Source of the DNA: Medicago truncatula
Lineage: Eukaryota; Streptophyta; Magnoliopsida; Fabales; Fabaceae
Length of the DNA: 64,000 nt
Direction: 5' to 3'
Assembly: GCF_003473485.1 (NCBI RefSeq)
Contig: NC_053047.1
Span: 32,722,972-32,786,971, forward strand
In this document: positions 34,015 through 45,451 of the stretch, piece by piece
How positions within the stretch are numbered: position 1 is the first letter of the stretch
Layout of the letters: each line of letters starts with the position of its first letter
The notes under the pieces: generated by a model
What the model saw: the letters and a program-made list of their open reading frames with translations, nothing else
Told to the model about the DNA's origin: nothing
Database searches by the model: none
Position numbers and translations under genes: made by a program

Positions 34015-34145
34015 GCTTTGAGGTTAGCTCAATTGATAGGGACATTGCATAATTTATGCAGAGGCTGAGATTCGAACCCCATATACCCCACTTCTCACAT
34101 TTAGTTTGATCCATGTCAGTTAACTTTAACCACAAAAGTATTAGA
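34015..34145 (+). mobile_element. tRNA-like SINE, diverged copy
   Basis: GAGGTTAGCTCAATTGATAGGG resembles an A box. GATTCGAACCCC is the B box. CCCACTTCTCACA follows, as in the 35855 copy. The 3' end differs and no target duplication is clear. Confidence 0.55.
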
Positions 34146-34439
34146 TGGAGCAACATTGTAGGTGGTCTACCTTAGACCTTATTAATTCTTTTAATTTTAA
34201 CAATTTGATCTTTTTATCAAAAAGTAATTGTTAGATCACGAAGGTCCATTGTATCTTACGGTATACCATCAATAGATAATTTTTTCTCATTTCTTCATAT
34301 TCATACTATCTTCATAAAAAATACAAAAGAAAAAAAAAACCCAAAAGAACTGATATATTTTTTGTGATTTGTGATAGATTTGTTTTTTTTCTTCTGGATT
34401 TACCATATTCAAGATCACTTTTTTTAGTTTGTTATTCCT

Positions 34440-34803
34440 CAGGTGGGTTGTGAGCTCGTCGATCTTTTATGCAGCTTACCTGACTCTCCTGCGCATGAGT
34501 TTTGTGGAATGGAAGAAATAATAGATTATTCAAGAACAAGTAAAGCTTCATTCACCAATTAATAGATAAAATCAAGTTGCATTCTTTTGGAGGATAAAGG
34601 CTACTCATGTTGATTTTGGTTTAAGCTTTCCTGTTTGGTTGTCGAACACGTTTGTTTGTTTGGATATCGGCTAATTCGTTTTTGTTTTGCTCCTTTTGAT
34701 GACTTGTTTCCGTTGTAAACTTTGAGATCTTCTTTAGTACACCTTGTGTTAAAGATGACTCTCCTTTGGTGTTAACATATCTCATTTTTGCTTGTTAAAA
34801 AAA
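34440..34803 (+). pseudogene. LINE 3' tail fragment (probable)
   Basis: The end GTTAACATATCTCATTTTTGC, then TTGTTAAAAAAAAC closely matches the last ~30 bp of the LINE at 43222-45219. The upstream CACCTTGTGTTAAAGATGA also matches that element's 3' region. No reverse transcriptase part is present. Confidence 0.5.
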
Positions 34804-34844
34804 ACTAAATTAATGATTCATAAATTTTAACATATGTTCTTGTG

Positions 34845-35150
34845 ACTTAATTTAATTGATGGAGACATTGTATAATATATGCAGAGAATGGATTCGAACT
34901 TTTTACATCCCACTTAATCACTTTGAGAGGTAAATTTCTAGACATCGACTACAACACCAAAAAAAATTAAAATATTTAACATATGATATATTCATTAACG
35001 AAATACTAAATGTATTTAATAAATCCACAAGTCATAACTCAACTGATAAAAAAGTTAAAATTATTAGGTCAGACCTTGACCAAGGTTCGAACTCCAACTC
35101 ATCCACTTATATGTGTACGTTTTAAGGTTATTTGTCATTTCGTCTATTAA
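34845..35150 (+). mobile_element. Two further diverged tRNA-like SINE fragments
   Basis: 34845-34940 has TTAATTGATGGAGACATTG and GGATTCGAAC. 35029-35150 has CATAACTCAACTGATAAAAAAG and AAGGTTCGAACTCC. Both keep box-like elements in the right order but are heavily diverged. Confidence 0.4.
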
Positions 35151-35854
35151 AAAAATGTATTTAACCAATTATTTAGAAGTGTTACATAAAAAAATGTCTC
35201 TAAAGTTGTCTAAATTTGGTCTTTCGACTGACACAATGTGCATATGGAGATCATTATATGATATAATATTAATTAAAATCTTTTTTATAGATTAGGGACC
35301 ACATACACATTTACGTGGGGATGGAAAGGGTGAAAACCTCATATTGAACTCAAGCAAACGCCCGCATAACAACGGCTATAAAATTAATTAAAATCTTAAT
35401 AAAACAGTACTCAATAGTGATTAAAAATAAGTTAATTAGAAACAAAAAAAAATCTAAAATAATCCATAGTGATTTATTCATTTTTAACCAAAATATGACA
35501 TTTATCAGAAGGATCATATTTATTTATTTTTAGGCAAAATAAAATATGTAGAGGGATCTCCAGCTGCAGCACCTTGAAATATATAGATAGAAAAAAAGTA
35601 CAAAATAGAGGGACCCTCGAGGATAAAAGAAAAGAAAGAAAGAAAATAGAAAAAGGAAAAAACAAAATAGAACAGATGAAACAATCAGAATCTAGAGGAG
35701 CAACATTTAACCAAATTACTAGCAAGGCGAACGACGAGAAGCCCCAACCTTAAACCATTTGCTAGTCTCAGAGTGCTGCTTTAATTTCTTTTTCTTTTTC
35801 TTTGGAATCACCAACTGAAATTATTTATAGAGGTGAGTTAATCTAACTAACTCT

Positions 35855-36003
35855 ATCCCCGTGAGCTTAACTCAATTGGTAGGGATATCGCATTTTATAT
35901 GCAGGGGTCGGGGTTCGAACCCCGGATACTTCACTTCTCCACAATTAAATTGTGTGAGCTATAGCCACTGGGCTACTTGACAAAAAAAAACAAAAAAAAA
36001 AAA
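35855..36003 (+). mobile_element. tRNA-like SINE, well preserved
   Basis: A 149-bp unit. The A box is in GAGCTTAACTCAATTGGTAGGG and the B box is the perfect GGGGTTCGAACCCC. A body with TGTGTGAGCTATAGCCACTGG follows, then an A-rich tail. Flanking 12-bp duplications CTAACTAACTCT lie at 35843-35854 and 36004-36015. This is a SINE rather than a tRNA gene: no cloverleaf 3' half, but a tail and a target duplication. Confidence 0.88.
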
Positions 36004-36459
36004 CTAACTAACTCTTAACTATCCAACTAACCATAGTTTAGCTATCAACGGACTTTGCATATATTATGTGCATTGTCCTTACCAACGCTCACGAAAACTT
36101 AGTTTATTCAATATACTCTAATATATAGAGTTAATACATATTTTAATAATTATAAAATAGAAAAGCAAATATATGTCAAAAAATTAAATATAAACATTAT
36201 TATTTATGATGGTCAAAAGAATATTAATTTTATAAATTATTATAATATTCATTTATAAGAAGTTGAAAACAAAATATTAAATTGATTTTGTGATATTATC
36301 TTTGTAACGATTCTTCAAAGAAAAAGATAAATATCAATGTTTCATTGTTATTGTAAACAACTTATAATTTAAGATAATATTTTTTTAGACCGAGGAAATA
36401 CATTTTTAAGACCAATACGTCAAAACCATAAAGTTTTGGAATAAACCTAGGTCAAAGTC

Positions 36460-36463
<4 letters not shown>

Positions 36464-36511
<48 letters not shown>
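36464..36511. repeat. (TA)n microsatellite
   Basis: About 24 uninterrupted TA units. Confidence 0.95.
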
Positions 36512-36513
<2 letters not shown>

Positions 36514-37132
36514 CCTTCTTTAAAACATGTCGTCACGACACTAATTATATTTTGGATAATAGTCATTTTGTTATCTAAATATGTAATGAGTAGCAATATT
36601 AATCGTTAAATGTACCAAAATTTTAAATCATATTAATCTTTATAAGTACTTATTTACTCTCATATTAGTCTTGCTGTATTTTTCGGATGTCTTAAAAAAA
36701 AAAAGTTTCTATATAAAAAGAATTAATATCAGCATTGATACACTATTTTAATGTGAAAGACTATTTTACTAATATAATGAATAATGAAATACAATTTTAG
36801 AATTTTGATACATTGATGGATTGTTGCGACTACTTGTTGTTACACATCTTTTCTTGATAATAAGAATAATATAATAGTCTCCCTCAAAAAAAAAAAAGAA
36901 TAATATAAAAGTCCTTGGTCAAAAAATAATGTTAATAATAGTCCTCTAAAAAATATATTAATATTAAAAAAATATATTAATATTAATTATAGTCCCTCAA
37001 GAAATAATTAATAATAGTAATAATAATTAAAAAAGAATATGAAAGAACATAACACACACTCTCAGCTTCACCCAGCTTCCAAATTTCCCTCCTTTCTCCT
37101 CTCACTCTGTCTGAACCAATTTACCAATCTTC
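36512..37132. other. AT-rich intergenic
   Basis: Very AT-rich. The only pattern is a short TATATTAATATTAA duplication near 36952-36984. Confidence 0.4.
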
Positions 37133-40100
37133 CATGGCGTTTTCCATACCCAACTTCTCATTTCATGCTTCTCTGCTTCAAAAAGGTACCTTTTTTACTC
37201 TTCTCATTCTTACCCATTTTCTGTATTTCTCACACTCACTCATAGTCACAGGGTTTTGTTTTTGTTTGTGCTAAAACCTTTCAGTATTTAGAGCTTTTTA
37301 TGTACATTTGATTTTCAATATGTTAGTAGTTCTCATTTGATTGGTTTGGTTATCTTTATTTGCTCAATGTTGTTGCTAGACCATACAATTTTTTTGGCTA
37401 AAGATTTTATTTATTTTATTCGTTGGTTATTTCTTTGATTAGTAAAGTGATTTTGGTGGTGGGGGCAGGGTTTTAAATAGCCATTGTGATAATGATTGCG
37501 GTCAAATCGGGTTTTAAATAGGGTTTTAAGTGAGGGTTGCGCCGTGATCTTTGATATTGTGGAGAATTGTGATGAAATGCGACCAATGTAGCCTAATCGT
37601 GGCCGCATTGTGGTTTCAGCAACATTAAAAAACTTTATGCCGTCGTCAATTAGGGTTTTAAGTTATGGTGGTTGTGTCGCTATCTCTGATAATGTAGGCA
37701 ATTGTGATCAAATGTGGCCAATTTAGACTAATCGCGGCCACATTGTGGTTTCAGCAACACCAAAATCTTTTATGTCACGACCCAGATCGCGATTTCAAGG
37801 GATGGTGGTTGCGTCACGGACTATGAAATTACAAAAAAAAAAGTGTTCAAATGCAGCCAATGTAGCCTAATCGCGGTCTTGTTGTGGTTTTGGCGACATC
37901 AAAAACCTTTACGCCGCGGTCAAATTGGGTTTTATGTTTTGGAGTTCGCGTCATGATCTCTGATATTGTAGCCGATGTAGCCTAATCGCGGCTGCATTGT
38001 GGTTTAGGCAACATAAAAAAAACGTTATGCCACAGCAGCCTAGATTGTATTTTTGGACCTTTTGTTTAATACCCTAGTGAAGGGTTACTTCAATTTTTGT
38101 GATGTAAGAAACTCACATCAGTGGTTCTTAGGAAATTAATTGATGTGTCTCGTTATCTTAATGATTCGATTCATTCATCATGTTTCCTGTGAGGAGAGTT
38201 GTGTCTGTAGAGTTGTCTGTGAGAGAGTTGATGGGAATAAAGGTTAATATGTTACTTTGTTTTGCAAGCATACAGGGTGTATTTGTAATGCTATGAGTCA
38301 TGGGGCCCACTAAAACTAATGTTTACATGAATCCTCTTTTTCCCCATTTGTTATCTTTTACTATATGTTTATGATTTTGCTTAAGATGTTAGAAATTGGT
38401 TACTTGGTGAACAACACTTGGAAGGAAGCTTACAATCTTTGAAGATTGCATATACTTATTTATACTGATTTTGCTATATCTTTTAAAATTATACTGACAA
38501 GCTTTTAAGGCAATAGTGTAACGATGATTGTTCAATTAGGCCAAGCCTTCACTTCTAGTTCTACCTAACCAAGAAATTGGTTCCAAAAACATGAAATTAG
38601 GACAAGCCTTCACCAATACATCTGCTGCTATTGATAACTCTATTCCACCCACCCTAAAGCCATTGCAAGTCCTGACCAATAATATATGAATTAGATGGCT
38701 TTTTAGCCTAGAGTATTGAATATTTGTAATCTTATGTGGATTGTAGCGAATGGGTGTGTGCACACATACACAATGAATTTTGAAATGGAAAGTACTTACT
38801 TTGATTGTCATAAACTACTTACTTTTATAATCTTTCTGAATGATATAGACCAATAGTTTCCTAAATGTGAATTATCCTTAATGCTACGCCTTGTTGCATT
38901 ATCATGAATAGCATTCTTTTCAAGATTCTCCAGTTTTGAACTCTTCAGATATTCTCTTTTGCATTCTTAAACCAATACATTAACCGATAAGCTAGAAGTT
39001 CCTCCTGGTTTCATTATATTCTTTTCATCTTTCTGTTAGTCTAGAGATGGGAATTTCGATCTTGAGTTCATATGGAGTGTTTTCTTGTAAATGCTTCTCT
39101 CGTTTTCTTACTCATACCTGATTTTATCCTCAATAAAGCGATTTGGAAGTCAAAAGGTTCTTTTGAACTCAATGATAGCAGTGTTGTTAAGTGGCTGCCA
39201 TGGTGGTATGGTGCAGTGGTTTTCTAGGAAAAAGCCATATAATGGCTATAGAGTTTCTGGTTTCTCGTGGCAGCTTAGGGCGGCTGCTTTTGCCAATGTA
39301 GTTTTGGCAGTGACTGCGGATATTGTGGAAAAAGCAACAGTTACCATGGTTATCAGTATCTTACGATACATGCAAGTCATATCTCGATTAGATGGAATGC
39401 TAAATTCAATTGATATGAATCTCTAGTGTGTATCTATTTCGAACATGAATCTCATTATGAGTTCCGACACATTTTTAAAAATAAAAAAAAATCATAACTA
39501 GCCCACCAAAATTGGCACCGGGGAGGATCGAACCTAAGACCTTAAGAGGAGCACACACCAAGGTCCCAAGCCAACACCATTAGACCAACCCAAACCTAGG
39601 TCCCAAGCCAACACCATTAGACCAACCCAAATGGGTTAGTTCCGATACATTATAATGAATATTGACTCACTATGATGAATCCTAATTTCTTTTAATGACA
39701 GCCTAAAGTTAATGTAGCGAGTCAATTTCATGTAGCCAAGCACTTTTATTTTGCCATTCGATCTATGACTCGAATCTTGAATTATTTTGAATTTAGTAAA
39801 TGATTTTTTAGCATATAATTATGCTATCACTTTTTTATACTTAAAAATGTTATACTTATATTGTTAATGTATCATACAATTCATAATAAAATTCGGTTCA
39901 TAATTCGGAAAGTAGGTCTGCCAATGCACAATTTGCATCTCGATTCAATAACCATCGGTTACTATTTTTCTATTTTGTTTGAAAAATAAAATTTAAGAAT
40001 CTTTGACAGTTCAGACCCCACTCATCATGCTTTGAATGTGGTCCAAACATCGGAACACTAAACATGCTTTGCTCACGTTATATGCGTTCATGTTTTCTAT

Positions 40101-40923
40101 TTAACTAAACACCTCCACCATCTCTCTTGCATATATAGGAGACCATTCCCGAGTAACTATTCATCTTTGGAAAATGAATGTTTTGGTTTTCTCAGGTAAC
40201 CTCTATGTTCCTGTGTCTTGGTTTCTTTGGTAACACCTCTTCATCTGATCTTTCATCTCCTATCATCCTCTGTTTCCTCCATTTCTCTTTATTCTCTTAA
40301 TCTATTTCTTCTCTTTCTATTCCTCCCTGTTCTGAGTTATCGTTGCATTCTCTTCATATTTGTTAAGTGGTTTTCACTTCTCTGTTTGTTATGCCCTCTT
40401 TGATAATTTGTGTGTGTATTATTTCCATCAGATGCGATGTGCCTTTTCCGTAGTCTACAGCGCCGTCTGCATATTTATATGGCAGATTTTTTGCTTTCCT
40501 TTAGGAGTCACCATCCACCATTAATAGCATTGGATAGCAATAGTCAATAGGATTCATTGACGGTCCAAGTCACTTCCCCCATAAGTGCTATGGTGACTTA
40601 GTAGATCACAGGCAATGACGGATCTATGAAAAAAAGTGAAGGGTGAAGAAAATTTCTCCCTCAATATGATTAGTATATCGGTAGTAGTAGTAGTGTTGTG
40701 TTATGGTTGTCGCTGTTTTTCTCTTTGAAGCCAATAATATGATCTTGATTTTCGCTTTCTTGTCATTACTTCTTTTTTATTTGCTTACCATTTTGTTTTG
40801 CTTCATCTTTGAAAATTTATCCTAACAACTTTGTCATGAATTTTAGGTTTGGAGAAAGCAATGGTGCCTGCTGCAAGGATTCAATCCTGCTGCAGAAGGC
40901 ATGAACAATTTATTGTCATTTAA
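37133..40923 (+). CDS. Possible small spliced gene or long non-coding transcript
   Basis: A plausible start ATGGCGTTTTCCATACCC at 37133 follows a pyrimidine-rich leader and gives MAFSIPNFSFHASLLQK before a donor AAAG|GTACC at 37184. An acceptor TTTTAG before 40848 would join in frame to GLEKAMVPAARIQSCCRRH and a stop at 40921-40923, giving about 43 aa. An alternative start at 40173 (MNVLVFS) joins the same acceptor in another frame. Neither product is recognisable. The 3.6-kb interval holds only repeats. It could be a decayed gene whose middle exons were lost, or a non-coding RNA. Confidence 0.25.
37492..38045 (+). repeat. Degenerate ~135-bp tandem repeat, about four units
   Basis: Each unit has the order GGTCAA(A/T)TNGGGTTTTA, then GATCTCTGATAT-like, CCAATGTAGCCTAATCGCGG, the NNGCATTGTGGTTTCAGCAACA block, and AAAAACTTTATGCC. 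Units begin near 37492, 37637, 37773 and 37910 and have drifted. A related single block appears at about 53690-53800, so the unit is a dispersed legume repeat that expanded here. Confidence 0.7.
39493..39640 (-). mobile_element. Second-family tRNA-like SINE with internal 37-bp duplication
   Basis: On the minus strand it has GGTCTAATGGTGTTGGCTTGG (A-box region) and AGGTTCGATCCTCC (B box), with a GGTGGGCTAGTTATG 3' end and a T-rich tail. The head segment AGGTCCCAAGCCAACACCAT (plus strand) is present twice, at 39561 and 39598. No certain target duplication. Confidence 0.65.
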
Positions 40924-40999
40924 AGGTCTTGAAGCTCTGGATTAATATTCCAAGAGTTTGGAATTTGGAATGAAGCCATCGGTCCGGATATTTTAATGA

Positions 41000-41616
41000 A
41001 AATGTATTATATTAAGTTTATGCTTCTACATTATTATTTGATGTAGTCTGGTTCAATCATTTTTGGCACATCAATTTGGCACCAATGGTGACCTCTTGAA
41101 CTTGTCAAATTTACATGCATTTTTTTTTCTCTTTTGTTCTCAGTACTTTCAGCATTATAAGGTATCTTCCATTTACTATAAATACATTACCATTTTAAGA
41201 AATAATTTATATTTACATATCCAATGATTGTTATTACAGTAATGGTGTTTGTATGAAATCGATATGAAAAACAGATTGAACAAAGCTGGATCGGTTACTT
41301 TACTATTTACTATGCATGAGAGAGAATAATAAACGCACGCATCACTCCTTTCTTTGTTTCGGGTGTAGTGTAGCCGTTTCGAAACATTTAACATTTCCAA
41401 TGTATATGTGAGTCATGCATGCACTAGACTTGGAACTGAACTCTTTCACCTTTTTTTTCTCTGGAATAATTTACATTAATAAAAATTTGTAAAAGCAAAT
41501 TACCATGTTATTTTGTGTTATTCAATTTGAATCAGTTAGTTCAATAACCAATAACATTTAAATTAGATTATTTTTAAAACATTTTTATGAACATAAGAGG
41601 CCATATGGAGCAGCTT
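41000..41616. other. Intergenic, no gene seen
   Basis: AT-rich spacer without recognisable features. Confidence 0.4.
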
Positions 41617-41905
41617 CTAAACTGAGGTGGATTGTGAACTATCTTCTGCTGCAATTTTATGCAGCTTCTTCTGCTGTTGTCGATGTTTCTTCTTTGAGCT
41701 GATTACTTGCGCAAGCAAGGTCTCTATTTCACATCCTGTAAGGGTCTCGTGCTCCATAAGAGCATTCGCCAATGCATGAAGTTTATCGTTGTGTGAGGTC
41801 AAAACTCAAAATAGCTTTTGCATTGATATATAAGTCTTTTCCAGCAATAGCTTTACCTCTTTCTCGATAAGAAGCTCTGTTTCTGAGCTCAGAATCATCA
41901 AGCAT
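41617..41905 (-). pseudogene. FtsH protease C-terminal fragment (M41 peptidase end)
   Basis: On the minus strand it reads SSETELLIEKEVKLLLEKTY, then after an in-frame TGA (41814-41816), LTSHNDKLHALANALMEHET, followed by LTGCEIETLLAQV and a Lys/Gln-rich tail. This is the extreme C-terminus of the FtsH metalloprotease domain, closest in style to mitochondrial FtsH4-type i-AAA proteases. The AAA domain and the HEXXH zinc site are absent from the surrounding kilobases. It is a dead 3' fragment of a host gene. The 61-codon piece after the stop is still open. Confidence 0.7.
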
Positions 41906-41919
41906 CTGTTTATGGCTGA

Positions 41920-42315
41920 TACTTAGTCTTATTCTTCTTCACAATTTGTGGAGTTTCATTTTCATTGATTGCAGATAATAATTATAATTTGAAATAATGG
42001 AATGTGAATCATAGTATTAGTTGTATGTGCTAGGACAGTAACACTACTAATTTGAAGTAAATTAAGGCCTTTGCTAATGAGTGAAGGTAAATACTTCATT
42101 TAATCTACCCCTTCAATTTAGAAATTCTCAAAATTTATCATCCAAATATTATAGTTTACATTGAAGAATTTGAATTGCCTTATATAAATAATATAAGGGT
42201 ATGTAAAAATTTCTATTTAATATAATTTCATTGGATGCATGTAGAATTTCCCATCAATACATAAACATTAATCTCAAAATACATTACCTCACAGAATCGA
42301 CTCATTCAAATACAC
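41920..42315. other. Intergenic, no gene seen
   Basis: AT-rich spacer; nothing recognised. Confidence 0.4.
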
Positions 42316-42686
42316 GGCGTTTGTTTTGGGGAAACACAAATTATTCCCAGGAATAATATACTCGGGAATGAAAATATGAAAATTTGATTCCTGGATATTT
42401 GTTAAAAAAAGTGTTTAATTTGGCGAATAACTTGACATTCATGGGAAAATTGAAAGTTACAGTTTTCTTTTTTAAAATCTATGCAAAATATCATGGGAAT
42501 GCACATTCCCATCTCTTTACATGGGAATAAGTTCATGGGAATAATGGAAGTTATGGGAAGTTACTTCATTCTCAGGAATCTTTATACCCAGGAATAATTT
42601 TTTCTCAGCCTCATAACAAACATGGGTAATCATTCCCTAACCATGTATTCCGGGAATATCATTCTTAACCTTGAAACAAACACCCC
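42316..42686. mobile_element. MITE with GTTTGTTT-type inverted ends (probable)
   Basis: The left end GGCGTTTGTTTTGGGG and the right end TTGAAACAAACACCCCC are complementary over the GTTTGTTT core. Inside, ATTCCCRGGAATAAT and ATGGGAATA-type motifs recur many times in both directions. No certain target duplication, so class and exact ends are open. Confidence 0.5.
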
Positions 42687-42689
42687 CAA

Positions 42690-43221
42690 GGCTTATGAGG
42701 TTTGCTAAAAAAACACTACTCAATGTTTGTGTCGTCTTTAAAAAGTTTGTTTATCCCAAATATAAAACACTCTACAAATGATTTAGTTTACATGGTTAAT
42801 AAACTCATCATATATAGATGTTTGGAAGAACTCAAGTTTAATTCTTAACTAAAATAATTATTGATTAAACTTTATTTATTTCCTATCAAACTTCACATTA
42901 CTAGAATTTTTCACATGAAAATTAAAGGGTTAACTAAAACAAATAAGACATACAGTTGAAGATCTCCATGTTTCTTTGTCTTTGCGATAAACTATAACAA
43001 ACATCGCTTATTTTTAAAGTACCACTTAAAATTTTTATTTTGATCAGAGATGCTCATAGAACAAGAAAATATACACAATCACTTCATTCTTATTTTTTAA
43101 AGTTTAATTAGTATAAAAAATTTCAATGCACAACTATTTTACACATACATAATGATGTGTTGCCACATCAATTAATGAATATGACAACGCATGTGTTTTC
43201 ATATTTATTAATTGAGTATGT
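42690..43221. other. Intergenic, no gene seen
   Basis: AT-rich; no feature recognised. Confidence 0.4.
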
Positions 43222-45219
43222 CGTTCCCGACGTTGTGGTGAAAGTGGATTAAAGAGTGCGTTGGTACCGCTACTGCCTCAGTTCTTGTGAATGGTAGTCC
43301 TACCGATGAGTTTCCTCTTGAACGGGGTTTACGTCAGGGTGACCCTTTATCTCCTTTTTTATTTTTATTGGCAGAAGGTTTGAATGTGTTGATGCAAGCG
43401 TTGGTAGACGCAGGAATGTTTACGGGGTATAGTGTGGGGCGCACGGCTCTAGTGGTTGTGTCACATTTACAATTTGCTGATAATACGATTCTTATTGGGA
43501 ATAAAAGTTGGGCTAATGTGCGGGCACTGAGGGCTGGTCTCGTTTTGTTTGAAGCTATGTCGGAATTGAAAGTAAACTTCCATAAGAGTTCTCTGGTAGG
43601 GGTTAATATTAATGATTCGTGGTTTTCAGAAGCGGCTTCTATGTTGGGTTGCAAAGTAGGTAAAATCCCGTTTCTCTATTTGGGGCTCTTGATTGGGGGT
43701 GATCCGCGTTGATTATTGTTTTGGGAACCTGTTGTTAATCGTATTAAAACTAGATTGTCTGGTTGGCAAAGTCGGTTCCTTTCTTTCGGATTCTTCTAAA
43801 GTCCGTCCTGACTGCTCTACCTGTCTATGCACTTTCCTTTTTCAAAGCTCCGTCAGGTATAATCTCTTCCATTAAATCTTTGTTAAATAAATTTTTTTGG
43901 GGAGAGGGTGAGGATAAAAGAAAAATTTCTTAGATTAGGTGGGATACTTTGAGTCTGAGGAAGGAGTATGGAGGGTTGGGGGTTACGAGGTTAAGAGAGT
44001 TTAATGTTGCTTTGTTAGGTAAATGGTGTTGGCGGTTGTTACTAGATAGGGAAGCTTTGTGGCGAAAGGTGTTGGTGGCTAGGTATGGTGTGGCGGATGG
44101 AGGTTTGGAGGATGGAGATTTGGAGGATGGGGGTCGGAGTTGTTCTTCGTGGTGGAGGGAGATAGTGAGGATTAGGGATGGGATATGTGAGGGTGGAGAG
44201 GGCTGGTTTGGGGCGTGTGTTAGGAGGAGGGTGGGTGACGGTGCTAAAATAGATTTTTGGCGTGATCGTTGGTGCGGTGATGTTCCACTGTGTGACCGTT
44301 TTAGTCGCCTATATGACTTGGCTGTTAACAAATCAATCACAGTTAGGAATATGTTCTTGTTGGGCGTGGACGTGGGTGGGGAGGCGTTGCGGTGGCGTCG
44401 ACGGTTGTGGGCTTGGGAGGAAGAGTTGGTAGAGGAGTGTAGGGTTGTATTACTAACAGTTTCCTTGAAGAGTGACAAATAGATGGCTATGGTTACCAAA
44501 TCAGGATGATAGGTATTCTGTACGTGGAGTCTATGACATGCTGACATCACAGGAGCAGCCCTAGTTACATCAAAATATGGAGTTAATTTTGCATAAACAG
44601 GTTCCTATCAAAGTCTCTATCCTTGCTTGACGACTTCTTAGGGATCGGTTACCTACAAAAAATAATTTGGCAAATCGTGGCATTTTACCTTTGGAGGCGC
44701 GGTTGTGTGTTTTTGGTTGCGGGAACGTTGAAGATGTTAATAATTTGTTTTTGTCTTGTCCAACTTTTAGTGCCTTATGACCATTGGTGCGGGCATGGCT
44801 CGGAGTGGTAGGGGTCGACTCTCAATCAACTTCAGATCATTTTTTGCAATTTATTAATTATGCAGGTTGTTCGAGAGGGCGACATTCTTTTTTCCACTTG
44901 ATTTGGTTGCTTTGTGTTTCGGTGTTGTGGAATGAACGTAATGACATAATTTTTAGAAATAGACAAAGCTCTTTGCCACAAATGCTAGATAAAGTGAAAT
45001 CATCTTCTTTGTGGTGGTTAAAAGCTTGTAATGCTGTATTTAGTTTGGGTATTCATAATTGGTGGTCGAGTCCGCTCTCATGTTTGGGTATTGACTGATT
45101 TGGTTGTAATTTTGTTTGGACCTTGACATTTATGTGATTGTTTTGGCACACCTTGTGCGGTAACAATTATAGTGTCCGTCTTAATATATCTCATTTTTGC
45201 TTGTTTAAAAAAAAAAAAA
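43222..45219 (+). pseudogene. 5'-truncated L1-type LINE (RT to 3' tail)
   Basis: It starts inside the reverse transcriptase: LVNGSPTDEFPLERGLRQGD, then PLSPFLFLLAEGLNVL, LQFADNTILIG (the FADD box changed to FADN) and the IPFLYLGL thumb motif. A stop follows at 43710-43712. The frame then shifts near 43800, with a further stop near 43933, to RKEYGGLGVTRLREFNVALL. Another break follows at 44480. The last part has WLLCVSVLWNERNDIIF (zf-RVT) and a 3' UTR ending TTTGCTTGTTT plus an A tract (45206-45219). It is non-functional. Its 3' part is homologous to the minus-strand copy at 26207-26790. Confidence 0.88.
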
Positions 45220-45451
45220 TTAAATTTAAATTATCTTATAAGTGTAATTTAGTTTGTAACTATCAAAGATATTATTTGTATGGCTAGAGTTCAAACTCTG
45301 GAATTTTAATTGTGTGAATCTAACTACTAAACTTTTTTGAAGAGAAAAAATTCAATTAAAATATCTTGTCTAAAATAATTATTAAAAAAAGGGACATGGT
45401 ACTAGGGTTTTAAGAAATTCCATTAAAGGGTAAAAGTTGATAGTTTGAAGC

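Noticed and set aside
35855-36003. tRNA gene (good A and B boxes)
   Set aside because: No cloverleaf 3' half or discriminator. It has a SINE body, an A tail and a 12-bp target duplication. The same reasoning applies to 34015, 61306, 61509 and 39493.
43334-44550. Long minus-strand frames across the 43-44.5 kb LINE
   Set aside because: They are antisense to readable LINE reverse transcriptase sequence.
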